Source: Acuticoccus sp039034015 (GTDB lineage Bacteria; Pseudomonadota; Alphaproteobacteria; Rhizobiales; Amorphaceae). From it: a stretch of 64,000 nt of DNA. Under the pieces are notes generated by a model. That model was not told the DNA's origin. It worked only from the letters and a program-made list of their open reading frames with translations, and ran no database searches. Numbering within the stretch: position 1 is the stretch's first letter; each line of letters starts with the position of its first letter. Of this stretch, positions 35,601 to 43,563 are shown piece by piece. The translations under genes and the position numbers were made by a program. Where the stretch lies: contig JBCCBM010000005.1 of assembly GCA_039034015.1 (NCBI GenBank), positions 124,001-188,000 on the forward strand, in the 5' to 3' direction.

Positions 35601-38600
35601 GCGAGGTGGAAGGCCGCCTTGCCCACCTTGGCGACCGGATGACCGAGAGCATCAACGGCGCCTCCACCCAGCTGCACGACGCAGTGTTTGCGCAGATCGA
35701 CCAGATCGAAGCGTCCATCGGGGCGCTCGGCGACCGGCTCACCGAATCGGTGTCCGAGACCTCCACGGCGTTGTCCGAAACTCTCCTCAACACCGCCGAC
35801 CGCTCCGAAAACCTCCTCAAGGAGCGCCAGCAGCTCCTTGAAGAGAGCTTTATGACCCACGCGGCCGCGTTTGAGAAAAACCTCGTTTCCTTCAACGATG
35901 CCCTCGACCGCACCTTCACCGAAGGCACCGAGGTTGCCGGCGCAACGCTGTCGGCCCGCACCGACACCCTTGTGGAGCGCATCTCGGGCGAGGTGGAGCG
36001 GGTGGCCGATGTGGTGGCCGGCTCCGGCCAGTCGCTGGTGGAAGACATGGGCATGCGCGTGGAGGCGTTCTCGGAAAACCTTGATGGGTTCCGCGTCACC
36101 TTCTCCGACCAGCTTGTGGCCCACTCCGAGGCGGTCCACGGCGCGGCTGACGCGCTGGTGGAGCGTCTTGGCGACCTTCGCGCCGGGGTGGACCAAACGC
36201 TATCCGGCCACAACGCCACCTTCACCGTGCAGGTGGAGGCGCTGGAGGGCCGAATGGGCGAGATCCACGGCGCCATTGCCAAAACCCTGGATGAACAGGG
36301 CGGCGACCTGGCGCTGCGGGTGGAAGGCACCGCAACCCGCATCGAGCAGGCCATCATGAACGAGGGCGCCGCCCTCGACACGGCCCTGCGCGAAGCGACC
36401 GCCGCCTTCCAGGACAACATGCGCGGCCAGACCGAAGATGTGCGCGTCACGCTCTCCGACAGCGCGCAAGATATTTCCGGCGCCATGAAGAAGCACTCTG
36501 GCGAAATTGCAGAGACGCTGGCCCAAGCCGGGATTGAGATTGCCGCAGCCGTCACCGAGCGGGCGGCCAACGCTGCGGAAGAGCTCAACCGCTCCGCCGC
36601 CAACATTGCCGACATCATGGCCGACCGGTCCGACCAAATCCGCGTCACCCTCGACACCGAGGCCAACGCCTTCGCATCCCGGGTGGACACAATCCGCGAT
36701 GCCATCGCCGGCGACATCACCCGCCTCTCCGGCCTTCTCGACGAGCGGGCCGGCCCCGTCGCCAAAGAGCTGTCCGACAGCGTCACCCGCTATGACGAGC
36801 TGGTGAACGACCGCGCCCGTGAGGTGGTCTCCGCCCTCACCACCCACGCGACCGAAATCACCGCCGTCCTCTCCGAGCGTCTCGACGCCATGGAAGACGC
36901 CCTCGACGGGCGGGTCGAGAAGGTGTCGGAGGCGCTGGTGGAGCGCGCACGCTCCATCTCCACGCTGCTGTCGGACGGTCAGGCCGCCATCAACGATGCG
37001 TTTGCCGCGCGGCTTGATGAGGTGACCGCCCTCACCCGCGACGCCACCGAGACGGTGGGCGAAGGGATCGCAAGCCGCAGCGCCGAGGCCCAGGCGGAAC
37101 TGCGCGCCAGCGTCGACGAAGCGCGCCGCGACATTCTGGAGCCCATGCGCACCATCTCCAGCCAGCTTTCGGAGGAGACGGGCGCCGTCAACCGCATGCT
37201 GGCCGACACCATGGCCACCATGTCAGGCGAGGTGGCCTCCGGCGGCAAGCTCATGAAAGAGGCGATGATCGACGCCCTCGATCAGCTTCTGCGCATGATC
37301 GACGATCGCACTGAGGCGACCCGCGCCCAGATTGCCGACACCATGCAGACCGCCCACCACGCCCTCACCGAGGAGGGTGCCCGCACCACCGAGGCCATGC
37401 AAACCGTGGCGCGCGATGCGGCGGCCAGCCTTGCCGACCTTCGCACCGTCATCGACGAGCAGGGCGATGCGTTCCTCCAGGCGCTCGCCGAGCGGGGCGG
37501 CAACGCCATCTCGGAACTGCGCGAGACCCACCACGCCTTGGTGGACGAGCTTGGCGGCACGCTGTCGCGGGTCCAGGAGACCAACAAAGCGCTCCACGAC
37601 ATGCTGGGCTCCGTCGGCGCAACCCTTGCCGACATGGAGAACAACCTCTTCTCCCGCGGTGAAGAGCTGAAAGCCGTCCTCGGCCGCTCCCTCGACGACA
37701 CCAACCGGGCCGCCGACGAAATGTCCCGCCAGGCCGAGCAGCTGCGCGCCTCCTCCGATGCCGCACTCTCCGACCTTGCGACCATTTCGGAGCGGATCGA
37801 GCGGGACAGCCAGTTCCTGGCCACCGCCGTCGACCGGTTTGACGAGGGTTCGGCCGGCTTTGACGCGCGGATGGACGATCGCCGTCAGTCGCTGGAAAAC
37901 CTCTCGACCACGCTCATCGACAAGTCTGAGGCGGTCGACAGCCTGATGCGCTCCTTCACGGCGCGCGTCGACGAGCAGCTCCGCTCCACCGAAGAGCGGG
38001 TGCACGAGGCCCGCAACCTTCTGGAGGCAACGCTCGACGAAGCCTCCCGCGCGGTTGCGCCGCAGCTTGAGGCGCTCCACGCGGCGGCCACCGCCGATGC
38101 GGACCGGGCGCGCGAAAACATCCGCATCTCGTCCGAGGCGATGAGCGCGGAAATGGTGGAGGCGCTCGAAGGCATTGCCGCCCGCTTCACCGAGGCAACG
38201 TCCGAAATGCGGCAATCCGCCCGCGCCGTGCAGGATGAGTTTGAGGAAACGCGCTCGGCCCTTGAGCGCTCGGTCCTGGAACTTCCCGATGCGACGGTGC
38301 AAAACGCGGATGCGCTGCGCAAAGCCGTCACCAACCAGCTGGACGCGGTGCGTGAGCTTGGCGCCATCGTTGCCCGCCATACCGGCGGCGGCGAGCCGAT
38401 CCAGGCGAACGTTGCGCCCGAGCGCACCGCCCGCCGGCGCGAGCGGGATGAGCGGCCCCGGCCCGACTTCACCCGCCCCAACGGCACCAACGGTCGGGAA
38501 CGGCCGGCCCGCCCCGAGCCCACCTGGCAAAACGGCGGCGCCCGCCCGGCCCGCACCGTGGAGGCCCGGCTCGACACCGGCAACCTTGGCCGCCTCTCCC

Positions 38601-38914
38601 GCCAAGCCACCGGCGCCATCGAGGATGGGATCTATCGCGACCTGTGGGCCCGCTTCCACCGGGGCGAGCGGCAGATCTTCTCCCGCCAGCTCTACACCCT
38701 CGACGGTCAGCAGACCTTTGAGGACGTGCGCCGCCGCTACCAGCGGGAGCGGGACTTCCGCGGTGATGTGGACCGGTTCCTCGACCAGTTCGAACAGCTG
38801 ATCGACGACGCCGACCGCGCCGACACGTCTGGCCGACGCACCCGCGACACCCTCATGAGCGACGACGGCAAGCTTTATACGCTGCTCGCCCACGCCTCCG
38901 GCCGCCTCGTCTAG
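32636..38914 (+). CDS. Giant membrane-anchored coiled-coil protein, Growth Pole Ring (GPR/RgsE)-like
   Basis: The 2092-residue protein starts at ATG 32636, with CGAGGC about nine bases upstream. Residues 1-125 are acidic, Pro-rich and end in an Arg-rich patch. Two membrane helices follow (about 127-151 and 161-184). Residues 190-1900 are nearly continuous amphipathic helix with apolipoprotein-like, degenerate repeats of the type TLxxxxxxxExxxTIExRL. A Pro/Arg linker (about 1920-1980) leads to a compact conserved end domain (1982-2092, GAIEDGIYRDLWARFHRGER). Length and layout match GPR of Agrobacterium (2115 residues) and RgsE of Sinorhizobium, which form a ring at the growing pole and are needed for polar growth and rod shape. 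Identification rests on architecture, not an alignment. A strong terminator follows. Confidence 0.78.
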   Translation: MAIDPTRSKDAEASDAALSAVEQALQFNLDPVDDADGKPAAAKSVTAKSLEETLDEEFKPPVRRAPDPDPVPDDEPLRPANDAPDNSTAARVRRRRHRATQRQQAAANDDRARFEAAEADGSRRGLATFGIAVVASLIWAGLGVLIGITAFSAQGLAFFTSPAAFGVLAATIAPIILFLMAATFARRAEELRVSSASMGDIARRLTEPELSASEGVANIGQAIRREVAGMSEGIEQALERASELEVLVHREVAALERSYGDHEAKIRSLFEELVAERQMLLANSDKMRTDLETAKDGLAQLVGDLRGTFVESLSTTTGDLGTSFDEERARLVTGLGEAGQALLTTFSETGDQFVGKLIARSQELEEKLTVTGDEMAGRIETLTASQSDALQGFVEALITAINDQSEATIAAVKSASETLVGSLHSETGQTVETIRSTAEYLVGSLQAEAGSATETIRSTADILIDSIAGQSKEITDDFGRVGQELVDTLADRTVAMTESFAATGSTMADTVLERADEVTKVLMNAGENVSNSVTEVNTTLSDMLTAKLGEIHETISIAGTQLDTTISERMGALDSAVSVSAERLANTVEDRMNVVDTTVSLATETFSGTLEERLETIETLVAGASEHFASLVDTSVQSIDGTMERTARELIETVEGRLGDTDATLRQTAATLIDTMGEKAEGVTLALARADETLTSTFDTQMASIDTTLTRASEEVVAMVDERLATIESTLVTTSQSLETEVGARLTLVTDRMAEAGDNLTGVVTASLGHLDATLSEASSQIGGMIEGRLSEIDERVETASRMVTDTMTERLDTMERAVADSSERASEAVTLRTMQVDERLTETAERVVASVEGKIGELDATIAQGGSVAAGAISAASDELSNQLINQVDQVSSTLGVLGDRLTDAIGGASGTLSDTLITRADQIEVTLNTLGDRLDDVISTASVSFTESISRQVDDMENRLGGLSEALSGTVQSTTTALLDTFGGRVGEVEGRLAHLGDRMTESINGASTQLHDAVFAQIDQIEASIGALGDRLTESVSETSTALSETLLNTADRSENLLKERQQLLEESFMTHAAAFEKNLVSFNDALDRTFTEGTEVAGATLSARTDTLVERISGEVERVADVVAGSGQSLVEDMGMRVEAFSENLDGFRVTFSDQLVAHSEAVHGAADALVERLGDLRAGVDQTLSGHNATFTVQVEALEGRMGEIHGAIAKTLDEQGGDLALRVEGTATRIEQAIMNEGAALDTALREATAAFQDNMRGQTEDVRVTLSDSAQDISGAMKKHSGEIAETLAQAGIEIAAAVTERAANAAEELNRSAANIADIMADRSDQIRVTLDTEANAFASRVDTIRDAIAGDITRLSGLLDERAGPVAKELSDSVTRYDELVNDRAREVVSALTTHATEITAVLSERLDAMEDALDGRVEKVSEALVERARSISTLLSDGQAAINDAFAARLDEVTALTRDATETVGEGIASRSAEAQAELRASVDEARRDILEPMRTISSQLSEETGAVNRMLADTMATMSGEVASGGKLMKEAMIDALDQLLRMIDDRTEATRAQIADTMQTAHHALTEEGARTTEAMQTVARDAAASLADLRTVIDEQGDAFLQALAERGGNAISELRETHHALVDELGGTLSRVQETNKALHDMLGSVGATLADMENNLFSRGEELKAVLGRSLDDTNRAADEMSRQAEQLRASSDAALSDLATISERIERDSQFLATAVDRFDEGSAGFDARMDDRRQSLENLSTTLIDKSEAVDSLMRSFTARVDEQLRSTEERVHEARNLLEATLDEASRAVAPQLEALHAAATADADRARENIRISSEAMSAEMVEALEGIAARFTEATSEMRQSARAVQDEFEETRSALERSVLELPDATVQNADALRKAVTNQLDAVRELGAIVARHTGGGEPIQANVAPERTARRRERDERPRPDFTRPNGTNGRERPARPEPTWQNGGARPARTVEARLDTGNLGRLSRQATGAIEDGIYRDLWARFHRGERQIFSRQLYTLDGQQTFEDVRRRYQRERDFRGDVDRFLDQFEQLIDDADRADTSGRRTRDTLMSDDGKLYTLLAHASGRLV

Positions 38915-38934
38915 CGGCCCCCGCGCGGCGCACG

Positions 38935-38968
38935 AAAAAACACCGCCCTGTCCCAGGGCGGTGTTTTC
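38935..38968. terminator. Bidirectional Rho-independent terminator
   Basis: CACCGCCCTG (38941-38950), loop TCC and CAGGGCGGTG (38954-38963) form a perfect 10-bp GC-rich stem flanked by AAAAAA on the left and TTTTCGTTT on the right. It can therefore terminate both the giant gene (plus) and the convergent ABC permease gene (minus). It is the clearest terminator in the window. Confidence 0.92.
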
Positions 38969-38993
38969 GTTTGCAGCCAAGTGCGCGCCGGTT

Positions 38994-39755
38994 TCACTCC
39001 CGAAGGCGATAGCCGGTGCGGAACATCCACCAGATGATGCCAAGGCAAAGGGCGGCGAACAGCGCAATCATCGACACCGAAAGCCAAAGGTTCACGTCTG
39101 CCTCCCCAAAAAAGCTCCAACGATAGGTGGAGACGAGATAGACGACGGGGTTGAAGAGCGAGACTGTTTGCCAGAACGGCGGCAGCATCGAGATCGAATA
39201 AAAGCTCCCCCCCAGGAACACGAGCGGCGTGATGATGAGGAGCGGCACAAGCTGCAACTGCTCAAAGCTTTTTGCCCAGATCCCCACAATGAACCCCAAC
39301 AGCGCAAACACAATGCAGGTGATGAACAAGATGATGAACATCCAGACCGGGTGTTCAATCTGAAGGTCCACGAAAAGCATCGAGGTCGCCAAAATCACGC
39401 ACCCGATGATCAACGATTTTGTCGCCGCTGCGCCCACAAACCCAATGACAATCTCTAAGAACGAGATCGGCGCGGACATCAACTCGTAGACCGAGCCAAT
39501 GAACTTTGGGAAGAAGATGCCAAAGGCCGCGTTCGACACAGCCTGGGTGAGGATCGTCAGCATGATGAGCCCGGGCACGATGAAGAGCGCGTAGTCCACG
39601 CCGTCCACAATTTGGATGCGCGAGCCGATGGCCGTGCCAAACACCACGAAATAAAGCGAGGTGGTGATCACCGGCGACACCAGCGATTGCCCCACGGTGC
39701 GGATCGCCCGCGCCATCTCATGAATGTAGATCGTCCAAACCGCCCGAAGGTTCAC
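38994..39755 (-). CDS. ABC-2 type exporter permease
   Basis: This 253-residue membrane protein has six predicted helices of the ABC-2 family (YALFIVPGLIMLTILTQAVS, FLEIVIGFVGAAATKSLIIG, PLLIITPLVFLGGSFYSISM). The start is GTG 39755, overlapping the stop of the ATPase gene as GTGA; a longer reading into the ATPase gene is not homologous. With the ATPase it makes a simple exporter. The substrate is unknown; relatives include drug, polysaccharide and NodJ-type exporters. Confidence 0.88.
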   Translation of the reverse strand: MNLRAVWTIYIHEMARAIRTVGQSLVSPVITTSLYFVVFGTAIGSRIQIVDGVDYALFIVPGLIMLTILTQAVSNAAFGIFFPKFIGSVYELMSAPISFLEIVIGFVGAAATKSLIIGCVILATSMLFVDLQIEHPVWMFIILFITCIVFALLGFIVGIWAKSFEQLQLVPLLIITPLVFLGGSFYSISMLPPFWQTVSLFNPVVYLVSTYRWSFFGEADVNLWLSVSMIALFAALCLGIIWWMFRTGYRLRE

Positions 39756-40693
39756 GCCGCTTTCTCCGCATTGGTGTCGCCGTCGTGGACAAGCTCCACA
39801 AAAATGTCCTCCAGCGAGCGCTGGGTGGTCTCCACATCGCAAAGGGTGAGGCCGGTCTCGCCGATGGCAGCCATGAGGTCGCCCACCTCCGCCGCGCCAT
39901 CGCCATAGGTGTAGCGAAGGCCGCCGCGCGGGCCGACCACAAGGTCAAAGCGCTTGAGCGCATCGGGCACCGCCTTCAACGGTTCGGAGAAGACGAGCCG
40001 CATTTGACGCCGGCCCATGCGCTGCATCAGCGCCGTCTTGTCCTCCACCAGAAGGATGTTGCCCTTCGAAATGATGCCCACACGGTCGGCAATCGCCTCC
40101 GCCTCTTCGATGTAGTGGGTGGTGAGGATGGTGGTGACGCCATCCTTGGTGAGGTCTTCCACAATGGCCCACATGTCTTTGCGCAAGTCCACATCAACGC
40201 CGGCGGTGGGCTCATCCAGAAAGAGGACGCGCGGGCCATGGGCGAGCGCCTTGGCAATCAGGCAGCGCCGCTTCATGCCGCCTGACAACTCCTTGGTGGT
40301 GGCGTCGCGCTTGTCCCACAGGGTGAGGCGGCGCAGAAGGCTTTCCACATACGCGGGGTCTGGCCCCAGGCCGAAAAGGCCGCGGGAATAGCGCACCGTG
40401 TCGATCACCGTTTCAAACGGCTCCAGCACGATTTCCTGGGGCACGAGGCCAATCATCTTGCGCGCCTTGCGGTAAGCGCGCACCACATCGTGACCGGCCA
40501 CCGTCACCGTGCCGCCCGAGGGGGACACAAGGCCGCAGATGATGGAGATGAGCGTCGTCTTGCCGGCGCCGTTGGGGCCGAGCAGCGCCAGGATTTCGCC
40601 CTCATTGATCGAGAGCGACACATTTGAAAGCGCCGTCAGCCCTGACCCGTAGGTCTTCGTCAGCCCATCCACGACGACAATTGGATCGCCCAT
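39752..40693 (-). CDS. ABC-2 type exporter ATP-binding protein
   Basis: The 313-residue ATPase has Walker A GPNGAGKTT (39-47), the signature LSGGMKRRCLIAKAL, Walker B VLFLDEPTAGVD and the His-switch TTHYIEEAE. It carries a C-terminal DrrA/NodI-like extension of about 90 residues. It starts at ATG 40691-40693 and overlaps its permease gene by four bases, so the two are translated together. The upstream 186 bp also serve the divergent msrA. Confidence 0.92.
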   Translation of the reverse strand: MGDPIVVVDGLTKTYGSGLTALSNVSLSINEGEILALLGPNGAGKTTLISIICGLVSPSGGTVTVAGHDVVRAYRKARKMIGLVPQEIVLEPFETVIDTVRYSRGLFGLGPDPAYVESLLRRLTLWDKRDATTKELSGGMKRRCLIAKALAHGPRVLFLDEPTAGVDVDLRKDMWAIVEDLTKDGVTTILTTHYIEEAEAIADRVGIISKGNILLVEDKTALMQRMGRRQMRLVFSEPLKAVPDALKRFDLVVGPRGGLRYTYGDGAAEVGDLMAAIGETGLTLCDVETTQRSLEDIFVELVHDGDTNAEKAA

Positions 40694-40879
40694 TCAAACC
40701 CTCCCGGCGCGGGTGGTGGGACCGCGGGTCGGCCGCTGTTGCCGCGCTGATGCCAGGGCGGCGCCTTAGCAGAGCGGCCGGCGCACGGGAACCCGCAGGG
40801 CACCATCGGAATTTTTGTGCCATTGTTGGCATCGGGCCGACCGGGCCCCCACATCGTTGGGTCTGATGGAGGATGGGCG

Positions 40880-41500
40880 ATGATTGACCGCGTTCGATTG
40901 GCGGCGACGGCCGGCGCAATTCTTGTGGGTTTTGGGACAGGGGTTGTGAGCGCGCAGGAGCCGCAGCCGCAAGAGACCGCCAGCGCCATCTTCGCCGGCG
41001 GCTGCTTTTGGTGCGTGGAATCCGATTTCGACAAGGTGGACGGCGTCCTCTCCACCGTCTCGGGCTACACAGGCGGCACCACCGAGAACCCCACGTACAA
41101 GTCCGTCACCTACGGCACCAGCGGCCACTATGAAGCCGTCGAGGTCACCTACGACCCTCAAAAGGTCGACTATCGCACCCTCACCGACTACTTTTTGCGC
41201 CACATCGACCCCACCGATGACGGCGGCCAGTTTTGCGATCGCGGCGACAGCTACCGCCCCGCCCTTTTTGTGACCGAGGCGCAGCGGGCCGACGCGGAGG
41301 CCGCGCTCGCCGAGGCCGACGCGCTGATTGAGGCCGAACTCAAAACGCCCATCCTCCCCGCCGCGCCGTTTTACGAGGCCGAGCACTACCACCAGGATTA
41401 TTATCAAAAGAACCCGCTGCGCTATCGCTACTACCGCTTTGCCTGCGGGCGGGATGAACGGGTCGACGAGGTCTGGGGCGCTGCAAAGGCTGCCGGCTGA
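40880..41500 (+). CDS. msrA: Peptide methionine sulfoxide reductase A, secreted form
   Basis: MsrA reduces methionine-S-sulfoxide in oxidised proteins. From ATG 40880, with TGGAGG upstream, the product is 206 residues. A signal peptide (about 1-26, ending VVSAQ) is followed by the catalytic GGCFWCVE (Cys42), then GYTGG and the AEHYHQDYY motif. The signal peptide implies a periplasmic enzyme repairing envelope proteins, unlike the usual cytoplasmic MsrA. No msrB is adjacent. It converges on the LysE gene with 3 bp between stops. Confidence 0.93.
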   Translation: MIDRVRLAATAGAILVGFGTGVVSAQEPQPQETASAIFAGGCFWCVESDFDKVDGVLSTVSGYTGGTTENPTYKSVTYGTSGHYEAVEVTYDPQKVDYRTLTDYFLRHIDPTDDGGQFCDRGDSYRPALFVTEAQRADAEAALAEADALIEAELKTPILPAAPFYEAEHYHQDYYQKNPLRYRYYRFACGRDERVDEVWGAAKAAG

Positions 41501-41503
41501 CGC

Positions 41504-42112
41504 TCAGGCGCTGGCGATGAGCCGCGCACCAACAAGCGCGAACAGCGCGCCGAACGCGGCCTCAAACCCCCGCCACACACGCCCATAAAGCCGGCGCGCG
41601 GGGGCGCTCGAAAATACCACCGCATACATGGAGTAGATGGCGAACGCGCTGGCGGCCCCGATGGGCGCAAAGAGGAGCGCGCCCGCCGTATCCGCCCCGG
41701 CCGTAAAGAGCGTGCTCGCCACCGCCGTCCACATCATCGCAGACTTGACGTTGGTGAGGTTGACGAGCGCGCCTTTGACAAAGCCGGAGCGCACCGCGAT
41801 GCTTGCGGCAATGTCCGGCGCGCGCCCCCGCACGGCCCGCCACAGCGCCCGGGCGCCGAAGTATACAAGATAGGCCCCGCCCAGAACCGTGACAGCGGTC
41901 TTGAGCGCGGGGAGTGCGGCGAGGAGCGCGGCCAGTCCAAGGGTCGCCGCGCTCACCCAAAAGAAAACGACCAGCGCAACGCCCGCGGCCACCGCAACGC
42001 TTGCGCGCCGCCCCGCCACAAGCGCGGTTTGCGCCACCGCCAAAAGGTTGGGCCCCGGCGCCAGCTGCCCCAGGGCAACCCCCGCGCCCACCAGAAGATA
42101 AACATCCACCAT
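41504..42112 (-). CDS. LysE/RhtB family amino acid exporter
   Basis: The 202-residue membrane protein has about six helices and the family motif near the N-terminus (VGAGVALGQLAPGPNLLAVA), followed by AGRRASVAVAAGVALV and the later FVKGALVNLTNVKSAMMW. Members export lysine, threonine, homoserine lactone or related solutes. I chose ATG 42112, where the conserved sequence begins. It diverges from the VWA-domain gene over 76 bp. Confidence 0.87.
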   Translation of the reverse strand: MVDVYLLVGAGVALGQLAPGPNLLAVAQTALVAGRRASVAVAAGVALVVFFWVSAATLGLAALLAALPALKTAVTVLGGAYLVYFGARALWRAVRGRAPDIAASIAVRSGFVKGALVNLTNVKSAMMWTAVASTLFTAGADTAGALLFAPIGAASAFAIYSMYAVVFSSAPARRLYGRVWRGFEAAFGALFALVGARLIASA

Positions 42113-42188
42113 CGCGACACGCTGCCCCAAGGCGCCACGCGGTGTAAACGGGTTGCGGCGGGCGGGCGGAGCGGGCATCGATCGCCCC

Positions 42189-43340
42189 ATGAGCGAGGAC
42201 ACGGGCCGGCTGGCCGAGAACATTGCCGTCTTCACCCGCATCTTGCGTGATGCGGGCCTTCCGGTGGGCCCGGCCCATGCGGTGGATGCGGTGCGGGCGG
42301 TGGAGGCGGCAGGCGTTGCCTCCCGGGCGGATGTGCGGGCCGCGCTGATGGCCGTCTTCGTCCACAAGCGGGACCAGATTGCCGTCTTCGACGCTGCGTT
42401 CGATGCGTTTTTCCGCGGGCGCAACCTTTTGGACAAGATGATGGAGCTGCTCTCCCCCGTCTCGGACGAGCGGGCGCCGGACGAAAAGCCCCGGGCGGGG
42501 GCAGCGCGCGTCTCCGAAGCGCTCAAAACGCCGCGCCGGGCGGACCGGCCGGACCCATCTGAGGTTCATGTGGATGCGCGCCTCACCGCGAGCGCGAAGG
42601 AGGTGTTGCGCACCAAAGACTTTGCGCAGATGAGCGCGGGCGAGCTTGCCGAGGCGCGGCGGGCGCTCTCGGCGCTTGCTTTCCCCCTCGATCGGACAAA
42701 GACGCGCCGGCGCGTGCCCGCCCCAAGCGGCGCCTTTGACGCGCGGCGCACGCTGCGGGCCGCCATGCGCACCGGCGGCGAGGCGCTGACGGCCGAGCGC
42801 AGCGCCCGCGCCATCAAGCCGCCGCCCATCGTCGCCCTTTGCGACATTTCCGGCTCGATGGCCGATTATAGCCGCGTCCTCCTCCACTTTCTCCACGCGC
42901 TGGGGGAGCGGCGGCGGGTGACGACGTTTTTGTTTGGCACGCGGCTCACCAATGTCACCCGCGCCATGGAGCGGCGGGATCCGGACGAGGCGCTGTCGCG
43001 CTGTGCCGCGCAGGTGGCCGACTGGTCGGGCGGCACGCGCATTGGCGCCTCGCTGGCGGTGTTCAACCGCGAGTGGTCGCGCCGGGTTTTGTCGGGCGGG
43101 CCCATCGTCCTCTTGGTGACCGATGGGCTGGAGCGCGATGGTGACACCGAGACGCTGGGCAGGGAGGCCGATCGGCTCGCCCGCTCCTGCCGCAGCCTCG
43201 TCTTCCTCAACCCGCTTTTGCGTTATGACGGTTTTGAGGCCCGGGCGGCGGGCATCAAAACGCTGCTCCCCCACGTGTCGGCCATGCGCCCCATTCACTC
43301 CGTGGCGAGCGTTGCCGACCTTGTCACGGCGCTTCGTTGA
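42189..43340 (+). CDS. CoxE-type VWA domain protein
   Basis: The 383-residue cytoplasmic protein has an N-terminal helical region (about 1-170) and a C-terminal von Willebrand A domain with an intact MIDAS motif, DISGSMADYS (Asp219, Ser221, Ser223), and a later LLVTDGLERDGD. It fits the CoxE-like VWA family, whose members usually work with a MoxR-type AAA+ ATPase in metal-centre assembly. No such ATPase gene is adjacent here. The start ATG 42189 avoids the longer frame overlapping the LysE promoter region. Its end overlaps the convergent DUF2256 gene by 17 bp. Confidence 0.85.
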   Translation: MSEDTGRLAENIAVFTRILRDAGLPVGPAHAVDAVRAVEAAGVASRADVRAALMAVFVHKRDQIAVFDAAFDAFFRGRNLLDKMMELLSPVSDERAPDEKPRAGAARVSEALKTPRRADRPDPSEVHVDARLTASAKEVLRTKDFAQMSAGELAEARRALSALAFPLDRTKTRRRVPAPSGAFDARRTLRAAMRTGGEALTAERSARAIKPPPIVALCDISGSMADYSRVLLHFLHALGERRRVTTFLFGTRLTNVTRAMERRDPDEALSRCAAQVADWSGGTRIGASLAVFNREWSRRVLSGGPIVLLVTDGLERDGDTETLGREADRLARSCRSLVFLNPLLRYDGFEARAAGIKTLLPHVSAMRPIHSVASVADLVTALR

Positions 43341-43494
43341 GCGCGCCTTTTCGGCTTCTGCGGCAGCGTTCGGAGCAGTAGCGCACCTCGTCCCACACCT
43401 TTGCCCACTTCTTGCGCCACGAGAACGGGCGCCCGCAAACTGGGCACACCTTGTGGGGAAGATTGGCCTTTTTCGTTTTTGACGGGCGCCTCAC
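43324..43494 (-). CDS. DUF2256 family zinc-ribbon-like small protein
   Basis: This is a 56-residue basic protein with KVCPVCGRPFSWRKKWAKVW and RYCSERCRR, that is, two Cys pairs able to hold one zinc, matching the DUF2256 family. The start is GTG 43494, preceded by AGGAAGAACG on the minus strand. A longer frame upstream runs antisense through the next gene and is not real. The function is unknown. It overlaps the VWA gene end and diverges from the 667-residue secreted protein gene over about 70 bp. Confidence 0.82.
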   Translation of the reverse strand: MRRPSKTKKANLPHKVCPVCGRPFSWRKKWAKVWDEVRYCSERCRRSRKGALNEAP

Positions 43495-43563
43495 CGTTCT
43501 TCCTTCCGTGTGCGTTCCGTGCCACAAGGGGCGAAGTTTCGATCCGACAAAGGTGTTTGGTCC

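Noticed and set aside
33272..36196. A 974-codon open frame antisense to the GPR-like gene, with other long antisense frames in the same stretch
   Set aside because: The frames mirror the repetitive, GC-rich coding strand. They have no initiation signal or recognisable domain, and the plus-strand protein has clear topology and a conserved end domain.
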